From contig BMAT01005613.1 of NCBI GenBank assembly GCA_019649035.1, positions 202,380-223,246 of the forward strand: 20,867 nucleotides of DNA, given 5' to 3'. Every line of letters starts with the position of its first letter. Position 1 is the first letter of the stretch. Below, piece by piece: positions 10,640 through 19,309 of this stretch. A model generated the notes under the pieces. That model was given only the letters and a program-made list of their open reading frames with translations. It did not search any database and had not been told where the DNA came from. A program made the position numbers and the translations under genes. This stretch comes from Elysia marginata. Its lineage: Eukaryota; Mollusca; Gastropoda; Plakobranchidae.

Positions 10640-12040
10640 CGTAACTATGTTTCACTTCCCGCATTGAAATCTATCTTCCTTTCCTTATCTACTTCTAGCT
10701 TAAAAAATGAAGGCTTACGTCTCTTTATTGCATCCCTGCTTTTACCATATCCTTTTTTATCTCTCTCTAACTTGTTCTCCTCCCTTAGCCTTTATTATTC
10801 CCCAAACTTGAAGATTGTCAGTCGATTAGAAAACTCCAACAGCCTTTCGTCTATATCTTTCTGCAAAGTATTGCTATCGTTGGCTTAGCTGTTCTTTGAA
10901 TGTACAGTACTATATTAAAAAGATAATTTTTTGGCCAAGCGCCACAGATCATGTTACTGCTGGGTTATGTATGACTCATGAATGCGTATGTGATTTTTTT
11001 TTATCTGCGTGGGCATAAGATGTTAAAAATTAATCGCAGTTGATTAACAAAAAGAACAACAATGTCTCGTAATTTTTTAACCATTCGCAGGTGAAAAAAC
11101 TTGTGTGTTATCTTAGTTTAATGATGCATTAAAGAGCGCGTGTGAACTGTGAAGCCAGTTCGAATGATTCGCTCGAGTAATTTAGAATCTAATGTTGCGA
11201 GAAATCTTGATGAGAACTGTGTACGCAACACTGACTCCATGAAAAATTATATCACAAAAGGGTCTGCCCCAATAGATACGCCTTTTATGCGCACTTTGTT
11301 TCTATGGAATCGTTTTTTAAGGACAAAAAACAAACCAGATATCAGTTGATTGATTTACGAAATATCAACCGAATATAAAAAAGACTGCATGGATGGTTGT
11401 AAGGTTTGGGAATTCAAACGAAACAGCGCATCGATTATTAATTGAATTCGGGTAGGATACCAGACTGTCATCGAAGCAAAGGGACACGATACGCGCATAG
11501 TGACTGATGTTGTCCCTTTAGTAGACTACACTATCTCAAATGTCTTGCATAAATACGCTGTGTTTAACAGTGCGTGTTGTTGTTGCTCTTTCGTGTTTGA
11601 AATGAGTATTTCTGAAAATTTCAAGAATATCAATCTTTTGTGTAACTCAAGATTTCATTTGAATACATTGTTTACCTAAAAATGTGATGGGTTATGTAAA
11701 TTTTGAGTTAGGAGCAAAGTCATTTGAATTTTAGAAACCATTCTCTTAGCCTATTCATTGTTACATATATGTTTGGTTAATCATCTTTCAATAATTTTAA
11801 GTTTGTTAAAGTAGGGATTCTGTGGGTAAAATTAATCGAATATTACCAAACTCTTTTCCTCCAGAGAGTCGCAAGCGAGCACTTCTCCATCCTCAGTCTA
11901 TATAAGACTGTTCAGCTCACCACGGTGTTAAACATTTTTAATTCAGTCTCGTGCTATGATGACTTTGTTAGTTATTGATTCCGTTTTGTATTCTAGGTTT
12001 AAATACGATCTATAAAGAAGGGATATAAGGAAAGGAATGG

Positions 12041-12043
<3 letters not shown>
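10640..12043. other. Non-coding stretch, no gene recognised
   Basis: No supportable exon or RNA gene. A TATA-like CTATATAAGAC occurs near 11897-11908, but with no initiator at the right distance and no open frame after it. The 66-codon frame at 11149-11349 has no recognisable domain. Confidence 0.45.
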
Positions 12044-12084
<41 letters not shown>

Positions 12085-12095
12085 NNNAGAGAGAG
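12044..12095. repeat. (GA)n microsatellite containing an NNN gap
   Basis: A pure GA run interrupted at 12085-12087 by three N's, after which GA units resume. The N's mark unresolved bases or an arbitrary gap, so the true repeat length is unknown. Confidence 0.95.
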
Positions 12096-12317
12096 GCAAG
12101 GGGTGAGGGTTCAAGCTACACTTGAAGGTGAGATTAATTAATTTACATATTGCAAGAACCTGTAGCATTTCTGCTTTTGCAAGACAATAATTCCTGTGTT
12201 GTCCATTTTATAAAGGATATAGATCATGGTTGCGTCGTTTTGGACCGATAGGGATATAGGCAGTACCTCCTTATGTGCAGTTTCGTTTTGTCTCTAAGGT
12301 CGCTGAAAGGCAAATAA

Positions 12318-12481
12318 GAACAACAACAACAACTAACAGTTAGACTGAGACCTGGGACTCTACCTTGCTGTCGGACCCTAAGATGATCAGAAAGGCACTA
12401 CGGTCGATCACGGCACTATCTTTAACACATCGAGTGCCAGCGGTTGAGATTTTCGGAGACATGCTTTGAAGCCTCCATCCC
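12318..12481 (-). mobile_element. LINE 3' untranslated region and (GTT)n tail
   Basis: This lies directly after the stop codon of the LINE C-terminal fragment at 12482-12850 (minus strand) and ends, in minus-strand sense, with GTTGTTGTTGTTGTT (plus-strand AAC units, about 12318-12334). Short microsatellite tails instead of poly(A) are known for CR1/L2-type LINEs. A tRNA-like look (TGATCATCTTAGGG, then a degenerate B box GTAGAGTCCC) is probably fortuitous or shared 3' UTR sequence. The assignment rests on position and tail, not on a match. Confidence 0.55.
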
Positions 12482-12850
12482 TTAACTAATTGCGACGTCA
12501 ACAAAGTATTCAGTGATCATTTTCCCAGAGACTTCTTTGTTGAAAATTTGAATTAAATTTCCTTTTTTCTCATATTTATATTGAGATACAGCTAGCTTGC
12601 CAATGACTGTAGCGAAATTATAAGAATTTAGCATCTTAATCGAATATATTTTTTCTCTACTATTCACACCTAGTAACACTAATTGTTCATTAAAACATAA
12701 TTTGGCAACAGTATCAATTGCAATATGTTTCTCTATTTTATTTTAAAGCAGTTTCACTTTATGACAACCTAAGAAGAAATACTCAATATAATCGATTTTG
12801 TTGCAGTTATTGCACCTTTCATTCTCCCTCAACCTCAGTGGGATATATGT
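12482..12850 (-). pseudogene. LINE ORF2 C-terminus with zinc-ribbon-like motif, degraded
   Basis: The minus-strand frame from about 12850 to the stop at 12482-12484 reads YIPLRLRENERCNNC, then IDYIEYFFLGCHKV. This has the C-x2-C...(H)FF..C layout of the zf-RVT-like segment after the reverse transcriptase in many non-LTR retrotransposons. The first cysteine pair is encoded at 12803-12814. The usual His before FF is Tyr here. Downstream come FNEQLVLLGVNSREK and FATVIGKLAVSQYKYEKKGN, which fit the family's 'LFG...LAK..I...K.KK' tail. An in-frame TAA at 12743-12745 sits where a Trp is usual (KLL*NKIEK), so the copy is dead. The partner fragment at 12914-13191 is in the opposite orientation. The clade is uncertain and no search was possible. 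Confidence 0.7.
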
Positions 12851-12913
12851 TATTCATAATTTTCCAACGTTAAACGTATATTGCTCTTATGGGGGTGGGT
12901 GGTCTAACACTAT

Positions 12914-13191
12914 TTTGAAAGTAGCGTATTGCTAAAAGATGCAAAAGGAATTCAAAATATTACAAGCTTATTCTGGAGATGCGTTAAAGAAACATGGCTA
13001 ACACACAGCATTCATTTTACCCCGAATGCTGGTGCTATCCTAAATGAACCTTTTTGTAATAATAAATACATTACACACCAAACTAAAGCAATCTTTTTAA
13101 AAGAATTCATGAACAAAGGTATATATTCGTAAAGGATGTTTGCGTGAAAGAAAGAGTCATTTTACTTGAATATTTTATTGAACCATATGGT
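12914..13191 (+). pseudogene. Inverted upstream segment of the same LINE ORF2, frameshifted
   Basis: The plus-strand frame from 12914 reads FESSVLLKDAKGIQNITSLF, then WRCVKETW. It goes on to EPFCNNKYITHQTKAIFLKE and FMNKGIYS, where it stops (13130-13132). Moving to the frame starting at 13129 continues the pattern: VKDVCVKERVILLEYFIEPY. The pattern 'FW..V...W...I......PLWYN..I....KP.F.K.WY.KGI..V.DL......F..F' precedes the zinc-ribbon segment in zf-RVT-type LINEs, so this is the part expected just upstream of the fragment at 12482-12850. It lies next to that fragment but inverted, consistent with one insertion made with a 5' inversion. It is a pseudogene because of the frameshift and truncation. 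Confidence 0.6.
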
Positions 13192-13639
13192 TAATATCCT
13201 ACCGCATTGTTAGACTACTTCCTGATACACAATACCACACATAAACAATGATTGAAAAAACACGAAGACGTTTAAGCCGTGTTCTTTTATATCCACACAG
13301 TTGGTAATCTAGGGTGGAAGAATTTTAGAATATTTATAAGAAAGTATGAGCCATCCCAAGCAAGCATTCAGTGGAAGCGAAAACTTTATGTTGATGTAGG
13401 CCAGGATACCTAGTTAGAGGTCCGCAACAGCTCCAAGGAGATAAGACTACAGTTGGAAACGTAAAATTTTGAATATTTTAAAAAGTAGGACATCCTAAAA
13501 TCATGACAGTAGGAAATATGATTTCAAAAATGTATTTTAGGGAAACGCCCCTTAAGTAAATGTAGATTCAAGAATATAGCAATACAAAGTATGTAAAATC
13601 GCAAATTTAAAAAAAAATTTGCTCACAATTTTTCTTCAC
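13192..13639. other. Non-coding stretch between LINE and mariner remnants
   Basis: No recognised feature. The 5' limit of the inverted LINE segment may lie in here, because the reading frame fades after 13191. I found no convincing target-site duplication matching the sequence left of 12318. Confidence 0.4.
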
Positions 13640-13905
13640 TTTTCAACTAAGTCTTCTTGAAGAACGATGCCACTGAATGTTTGAGTGTATGTATGGGACT
13701 AAAAAGTTGACAGGCAGAGCCAGATCAGGATTATATGGGAGGTGGGGTAATATTTTCCAATAAAAAGGAAGAACGAAACCTCTTGTCAAAACCGCCGTAT
13801 AGAGCGTGTCATCAGTATGGAAAAAATAATGCCTTTATTTTAAAATCCTGGCCTTTTGCTTCAATGGGCTCTCTAAATTTATCAAGAGTTGTACAGTTTT
13901 TCATG
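13640..13905 (-). pseudogene. Mariner-family transposase remnant
   Basis: Read on the minus strand, three overlapping frame segments reproduce the catalytic half of a mariner (DD34D) transposase. The first gives TTLDKFREPIEA (like 'LRRLREAI'). The second gives KQKARILK*RHYFFH, then TDDTLYTAVLTRGFVLPFY (like 'HDNARPHTAVLTR'). After a one-base shift, the third gives WKILPHLPYNPDLALPVNFL, then VPYI (like 'WEVLPHPPYSPDLAPSD..LFP'). The second catalytic Asp is still visible in TDD. The third, expected in the 'APSD' position, is Val (LALPV). The spacing is about 33 residues, near the expected 34. An in-frame stop and at least two frameshifts show it is inactive. The 86-codon plus-strand frame over it is an antisense artefact. 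Confidence 0.75.
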
Positions 13906-14067
13906 GCGGCGAAGACAGATGCTTCAAAGTCATGGAGTCCTTCTTTGACTCAGGGGTGGTGTGGTGTACCCGTCTTATCCCAAGCTTTCAAATGACTGAA
14001 GAAATTAATTTTATTTCTCTTGGCATCTCCCCAATATACTATCACGTGATCTACAGCAGTTTGTTAC

Positions 14068-14237
14068 TTACTTGTTTCCGCTCTTGCTATTGGCAACTAG
14101 GGCAGCAACACAATACTTCCATCGCCCACGGTCCTGAGCCAGCGCCATCAAGGTGTCCCATGACTGTCCATGTCTGGAGCTTCTGTTCCCACTATCCTTC
14201 TCCAAGTAGCCCCGGGGCACCCATGGTGATGATAGCA
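14068..14237 (-). pseudogene. LINE reverse transcriptase ORF C-terminal tail
   Basis: The minus-strand frame running from about 14237 to the stop at 14068-14070 reads SPWVPRGYLEKDSGNRSS, then RHGQSWDTLMALAQDRGRWK and YCVAALVANSKSGNK. The string 'W..........AQDR..W...V.AL..' is the widespread C-terminal end of non-LTR retrotransposon polyproteins (typically '...AQDR.RWR..V.ALC.'). The frame is open over its whole visible length, and an A10 run lies just upstream (about 14240-14249). Nothing further upstream is recognised, so this is a 5'-truncated or decayed copy, distinct from the LINE at 12318-13191. The plus-strand frame 13932-14351 is its antisense shadow. Confidence 0.6.
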
Positions 14238-14249
14238 GTTTTTTTTTTG

Positions 14250-16031
14250 TTTCGTTTCAAAAGCTTCTACAGTGCCGCGCCACTTGTGATAGGCGGGATG
14301 GTGTTTTGGAACTCATCGCACAAAAACTTTTGGAAATTCCAGATTGAATGAACAATATCACGTACCGTTTTCATCAAATTTCTAGGATGGTAGAATTTTC
14401 AATTTTAACTTGCCTATCCATGCCTATCAACTCATCAATGCGATTACCTCAAATAGATGGCACATGGCACTTGGCAGTGCTCTGCCAGCGAGGTGTTTAT
14501 CGTTAGGGCTACTGTGGCATTCTTCCAAAAAACTGCACCTACATGATATATCTGATTGTTGGCCAAAGAGTTGCGAGCATATTCGGTAAGAATTTCTTTA
14601 CGAATTTTGGTTGATAGTTTTTCCTTAGTCTAAAATTTAACGACTCTCCAGACCTCTACCTTTGAACAATTTTGGATCAGTGCTGAGGTTTGGTGCATAA
14701 ATTGTGCGCTCAATGCACTTTTGCAAATTTAGAAAATGATGATGGGTTTGAAAGTTAATACAATTTTTATATTAAGTTTCCAAAAATTCTCGGGTTTTTA
14801 TCTCTCTCAAAAATGCATTTAACTAATTTCATACTTTAAGTTATTGATTAATTCTTATTATTATTTTGATAATTTTTTTTTAATTTATAAGTTATAGCCA
14901 TTCTCTTTATTTCATTCTCTCACAGTAACTTGTTCGATTCTGTCACCTTTATTGTTTGATTTCACATAACATGCAATGCTTATGCCGTTCATATTGTAAT
15001 CTATTACATCTAAGTTGTCACGTCCAAGCCAGTTGCAGTATCAAAGAAAAGTAGAAGGTTCGATACTTTTCAGATAATTCTCTTGGTTTGAAAAGAGAAG
15101 CAATAGAAATAGGTTTTTAAATGACTCTTAGGCCAAACGGCAACTTACGTAGGCATTGTAAAAAACTCCCAGGGTAATACGAGAATGGCTCAATAAAAAA
15201 ATACAGATTTTCATGAGTTATAAACACAAGTGTTGATACACATTGCAAAACTCACATTAAATACGAAAAAGAGAACACGGCTTTTTATTTTACATGATTG
15301 TACTTTGTATGACATGTAGGGAAATGTAACACAGTTAAAATAAACAAAAAGAACAGAAAATGAAACCTTGCTTTACAGATTTAGTCTCGATTCCCTCGCT
15401 CTATCTCCGTATCTAGGGTATATAATGGATATGACATTACTTAAAAGTCATAATTAGTAGTCACTGCGCACACTATTATTTTTTGGTCTGGCTGTGACAT
15501 AGGTCGATCAATCTGCCATTACAGATTAAGAACTCATTTGAGTGGACGATTGGAACTATAAATGAGCATATTAAAAGACATTTGTCTTGCACTCTGTCTA
15601 AATGAGTCGTGCATCGAATGGTTTAGTTTTGAGATGAAAACTTTTTAAGTTTAGTTGGTGTTCTTGAGTCAAGTTTGCAAAATCTTTGATATTGACACTA
15701 AAACCATTTCTAAACAGTTTTCACAGCTAATTCCTGTTGAAATTTCATCTTATATGTGTTTTATTCTAATTAGTATGGTTGGTAAGGCTTCAATACCTTT
15801 ATAGTCGTCTAAACTCAAAATGCTATTTTCTGCCTTTCCTGAAATTTCAAAAGCCCTAACCCTGCCAACTTCAAACGGCTATAACTCCATACAGAAGCAT
15901 GATAGAGTATTCTGTTTGTTGTATTTGAAAGTAAAGAAAAAAAACTTTTCTGTGATATCAATACCTGACTACTTTTCAACTTCGACTTAAGACTCATTTT
16001 GACTGGTTGCAAGACATTTGATAAGCCGATA
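14250..16031. other. Non-coding stretch downstream of the transporter gene
   Basis: AT-rich sequence with no recognised exon or element. A 65-codon minus-strand frame at 15815-16012 (including ILYHASVWSYSRLKLAGLGL) has no known domain. It may be part of an unidentified repeat or of the transporter's 3' flank. The small hairpin TGGCAG/CTGCCA at 14472-14487 is probably chance. Confidence 0.4.
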
Positions 16032-16037
16032 TTTATT
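16032..16037 (-). promoter_or_regulatory. Candidate polyadenylation signal AATAAA
   Basis: AATAAA on the minus strand lies about 160 bases past the transporter stop codon, a plausible 3' UTR length. In AT-rich DNA this hexamer is common by chance and other candidates exist nearby, so the support is weak. Confidence 0.3.
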
Positions 16038-16199
16038 ATTCGAACTTATTTCCTTCATGAGAAAATAAAAGAATAACATAAAGTTCACCACAAAACTAAA
16101 CCTCACCCACACTAACTCGACGGGTCATATAATATTAGATAACCAAGGGCACAGAAGGAAAAAAAAACAACTTCAAAATAATCGATGTATTAGCTGCAC

Positions 16200-16421
16200 T
16201 TAAGTCAGCACTTCTATATCTGTATCTTCCCTTCTCCTAATGCTCAGACCTACAACCATGGGCGAGCGCTGTAAAGACACCGGCTTAGCTTTCTGTTCCA
16301 TGTCAGAGACTGTTTGGGGCAGCTCGTGGCCGTGTGTTTCAGGCAGTAACATCACCAGGACCGGAACTACCAGAGCCAGGGCTGCGAACACAGTGCCTGG
16401 AACCCACGGTAGGTGGCGTTG
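16200..16421 (-). CDS. SLC22-like transporter, last coding exon (TM12 and tail)
   Basis: Begins after acceptor TTGATTCCAG in phase 0 with QRHLPWVPG and ends at TAA (16200-16202): 73 codons plus stop. It contains TM12, the PETHGHELPQTV signature and a cytoplasmic tail of about 45 residues with RRRED and DTDIEVLT. The plus-strand frame 16240-16479 is antisense to it. An internal GTG gives an apparent shorter frame (16200-16391), but the conserved LPW at the exon start supports the longer exon. Confidence 0.9.
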   Translation of the reverse strand, partial: QRHLPWVPGTVFAALALVVPVLVMLLPETHGHELPQTVSDMEQKAKPVSLQRSPMVVGLSIRRREDTDIEVLT

Positions 16422-16751
16422 CTGGAATCAAAGGTATAACGGCGTGTCACAAGATTTGGTTTTACAGGTACTGCAATAGGGTTTCTTAGAAGTACGTTTT
16501 TTACTTTTTTGGAGAAGTTGTATAAGCCAATATAAGAACTATAAACTTTGGTGTGTTCTAATCTCCTGCTTAGTTTGCACAAACCCATTTTCTTAATTAA
16601 GTGTTCTAAGAAATAGTGATTGTTACGAAAATTAACACAAAGTTTTCTTGCCCGTCTGTACCGTACTTTGAACTTTTACAAACTTGGTACATGTATCAAA
16701 GGTAGTGAAATTAGGAAAAGAGATAATTATTTTAATGAACATGAGTATGGA

Positions 16752-16797
<46 letters not shown>

Positions 16798-19309
16798 CGG
16801 GGGGAGAGAGAGAAGCGGAGGGAGGGAGAAGTGGAGAGGGAAACAGAGGGAGAGGAAGGGGCAAAGCCGAGGGTGAAAAAGAAAACTTGCCAATAAAAAT
16901 ATTGATCTTCCTTAGACGTGTCCTAGATCGTATACAGAGCAAGAAGAAAAAAGAGAAAATACAAAAGAAAAAAGAAAGAAAGAGAGAGGGAGGGAGACTT
17001 CTAAGATACGTTTTAGTTAGGACCGAGAGGCTAATATGGTTTCGTAGTCCTTATGCTTAAGAGGAAAAAAACCCAATTGATATTGAGACTCACAAGAGTT
17101 CTAGAGTATGGCGCAATCATTCCTCCTAGGCGAGCCGCAACGGAAGAAATGCCGAACCCTGTCGAGCTGCAAAAAGGTCCATGTCAGTCATAATTGATTA
17201 CGCCACTGCCTTACTCTTTTGAATTAAAAAGTGATTAACAGACAATAATAGTGGAGATTTATGCGAAGAGGGTATTTGGATCTAGGTAGAAGATTTTTTA
17301 TCCATCCAATTTTAAATCCTAATTGTAAAATAATAATTGTGAGCGAACATATATTGACTATCAAAATAACCAAATTTTATTTGCATGGGTTTGTCCGGTA
17401 TGAGAGTTGAACGTCATAGCATAGAAGAGGGCGGGTGGACAATTATATAGTGTAAAGTAGCCTTTTTAATTTTTCAAAGTTTTTTAACTTCTTGGTGTGG
17501 TTTGCAACCTAAAATCATTTGCACTGAAGGCCAAAAAGCCCTTGCAGATCAATAAAAAAATGACCATGCTAGGCCATTTTTCCTTCCTAGTTGGTACAAT
17601 CAAGAGAAGTTCAGCCTGAAACTTTCCTGGAGTTCTCTTTAGATAATACGTTTAGGAACAGTTCAAAAACTTACCCTAAAGAAAGTTTTATATTCTTTTT
17701 CTGCAAGTCTCTTTAAAAATGAACAAAAATGCAGGGCGGACTTTTATAGCTCTCATAAAGTGTTAAAATAAAGAAGATACCTTCTTTTGTAACATATTTA
17801 GATCTCTTACGAAACATTGCCGTATTTCACCTCTATTGTTACATTTCTTTCTTTTTTTTGTGCGTTTCGTTCAACAAGTAAGTGCCTTTCTCGCGAAATG
17901 ATGCCGTGGTCTTTGCTAAAAACATGTTTCACTTACAAGGACTTAATGTTATGAATATCTTTCTGTTGTATGAATGTAATCTCTATTCCTGCTTATAAGA
18001 AGGGGGTATCTCATTTCATGTAAACCAGATGGAAGTTTATATTGTTGAAAACAAAATGGTTTTTTCTTAAAAACAGAAACATTCGATCTTCATAAAAAGT
18101 TTATTTTATGGAGAATTTAAGTTCAAAAGACTCAACGTTGCCACTCTTACTTAGAAGATTTCTTATAAGAGAGAAGTGACACGGCTGTCTGTGGTGAAAA
18201 GAAAAAAAACTTACAACCACTTAAACGCTGTCGTTCTAAGGAAATATTTAAAAGCATTGTTGTTACAGCTTACCGGATGGTAGTTGGAAATAGCTCAGGT
18301 GTGTACACAAACAGTGCACCAAAGCCGAGGGAGATGCCAAACTTTCCCAGCAGCGACAGTGTAAGAATGATGCTCTTTGAACCAGGAATTTCAACTGCAG
18401 AAAGAGATGTATAGGGCCTCCCTTGATTGCAACACTAGAGGCACTTAAACTTGTCGCTTTAAATCATGATGATTATGAATAAAAGTCAGGAGGACCTTAG
18501 TTATGTCATGGTTTTAGGCTATATGGCAGGGGAAAAAAGTATCTACCAGAGTCCGAGTACCACCTACGCTTAGTCTGTCTCTGTCTTTCTGTCTCTAGCA
18601 GCCTGTCTCTGTATCTGTCTCTTACTCGGTCTGTCTGTCTATCTGTCTGTCTCTGTCTCTCCCCCACCCTCTCTCTCTCTCTCTCTCTGGGTCTCTCTCT
18701 GTGTCTCTCTCTCTCTTCTCTCTTTTTCGTTGGCGGTCGTTTCTACTCAAAATCGATTCCTGCTCTTAACAACATCTCTTCCTGGGTGATATTCATTTAG
18801 AAACTAATTTAAGACAAAAGACAGCCGCACATATATTGTACTATTTTAAGTTTTGCAATGTTAACTCCTGTCTTCGTTTGCTCTTATTACTTATTTACTA
18901 ATATTAGAAAGTGTTTCTAAAAAGGACACTCCATGTAGCATTCTTGAGAAATGACAACAGCTGTAAGCCTAAACAGTCTCTCCTACTATAATTAACAGCA
19001 TTGTAAAAGTTTAAATCTAAAACACAAGCTTGCCTTAAGGCAAATAGTGCAGCTTTTTATCATGAACAAATTCTTATGAAAACTATTTAAGTGGTTTATT
19101 AAACTACTCTTTAAAAAGGGAAAGACTAAATGAAATGAAATAAATATAAAAGACCGAGACATGAAGACTATAGTAATCTAGGCTCAAGGTCAAGCCTGAC
19201 CTCTTAGTGTCTCCTACCTTCTCCTGGGATATTAGAGAGAAGCACGGCAGTCCCTAGGGCAAAGCCACCAATAAGATGAGACACAATCATACACCGGCGT
19301 CTGCCTATT
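16200..19309 (-). CDS. SLC22-family organic ion transporter, C-terminal part (4 exons)
   Basis: Predicted plasma-membrane carrier of the major facilitator superfamily. SLC22 members move organic cations, anions, zwitterions or carnitine; the substrate cannot be told here. Four exons, 19218-19309, 18274-18394, 17094-17166 and 16200-16421, are joined by GT-AG introns of 823, 1107 and 672 nt with phases 1, 2 and 0. They encode about 168 residues. In order these are IGRRRCMIVS (the conserved G-R-R loop after TM8, then TM9); LLGKFGISLGFGALFVYTPE with LFPTTIR (TM10 signature); STGFGISSVAARLGGMIAPY (TM11); LPWVPGTVFAALALVVPVLV (TM12); and LLPETHGHELPQTVSDMEQ, the family's 'LPET....LP.T..' ending. 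A basic/acidic tail ends in EVLT. The frame stays open across all junctions, and the order and spacing match the family. The N-terminal two thirds (TM1-TM8) and the promoter are missing and should lie to the right of the window. Microsatellites fill the introns. The family call is firm; the subfamily is not. Confidence 0.9.
16422..17093 (-). other. Intron with long purine-rich tract
   Basis: 672-nt intron, donor CTT|GTGAGT, acceptor TTCCAG|CAA, phase 0. On the plus strand it holds a (GA)n run (16751-16792) that continues as G/A-rich sequence to about 16880, and again at about 16940-17000. The frames over it (16620-17060 plus, 16727-16942 minus) are low-complexity and not genes. Confidence 0.75.
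16751..16792. repeat. (GA)n microsatellite in the last intron
   Basis: GA units with one GATA interruption near 16761-16764, followed by degenerate purine repeats (GGGAGAGAGAG, GAGGGAGGGAG). Confidence 0.9.
17094..17166 (-). CDS. SLC22-like transporter, penultimate exon (TM11)
   Basis: 73-nt exon between acceptor TTTTTGCAG and donor GTGAGT. Its first base completes the Arg codon begun by the upstream exon (TTI-R). It then encodes STGFGISSVAARLGGMIAPY and SRTL, matching the SLC22 TM11 pattern 'N.G.G..S..AR.G....P'. It is too short to appear as an open frame and was found by following the splice phase from both neighbours. Confidence 0.9.
17167..18273 (-). other. Intron, 1107 nt, no further feature
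   Basis: Donor CCG|GTAAGC and acceptor TTGCAG|CTC, phase 2. AT-rich; no nested gene, RNA or recognisable element seen. Confidence 0.75.
18274..18394 (-). CDS. SLC22-like transporter exon (TM10 signature)
   Basis: 121-nt exon, acceptor CTTTCTGCAG, donor GTAAGC. It encodes (V)EIPGSKSIILTLSLL, then GKFGISLGFGALFVYTPELF and PTTI(R). G[KR]FG...F...Y.Y(T).ELFPT..R is one of the most conserved SLC22 signatures and is the basis of the family call. The usual Ala in YTAELFPT is Pro here. Confidence 0.92.
18573..18727. repeat. CT/TCTG-rich microsatellite in an intron
   Basis: A compound pyrimidine repeat made of CTGT, TCTG and CT units. It lies inside the 823-nt intron (18395-19217, phase 1) of the transporter gene. 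Confidence 0.9.
19218..19309 (-). CDS. SLC22-like transporter exon (GRR loop and TM9), first one visible
   Basis: 92-nt exon, acceptor GATGATGCAG, donor GTAGGA. It encodes IGRRRCMIVSHLIGGFALGT, then AVLLSNIPGE, and one base of the next Val codon. The G-R-R triplet is the loop between TM8 and TM9, and a hydrophobic segment follows. The exon starts with one base of a codon, so an upstream exon ending two bases into a codon is required. None was recognised up to 20867. Confidence 0.85.

Noticed and set aside
11897..11950. TATA-box promoter (CTATATAAGAC)
   Set aside because: The initiator-like TCAGTC is about 44 bases away rather than about 30, and no gene follows.
12345..12425. tRNA-derived SINE on the minus strand
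   Set aside because: It has A/B-box-like traits, but it lies between a LINE stop codon and that LINE's (GTT)n tail, so it is better explained as LINE 3' UTR.
3780..13290. Recurring TTAAGCCGTG/TAAAGCCGTG strings (about 3803, 9741, 13273) as a dispersed repeat
   Set aside because: Shared sequence is only about 10-12 bases with no extended similarity around it.
13735..14351. Plus-strand frames of 86 and 139 codons
   Set aside because: They are antisense to the mariner and LINE remnants, which read sensibly on the minus strand.
16620..17060. 146-codon plus-strand frame rich in Arg/Glu
   Set aside because: Product of a GA-rich tract inside the transporter's last intron.
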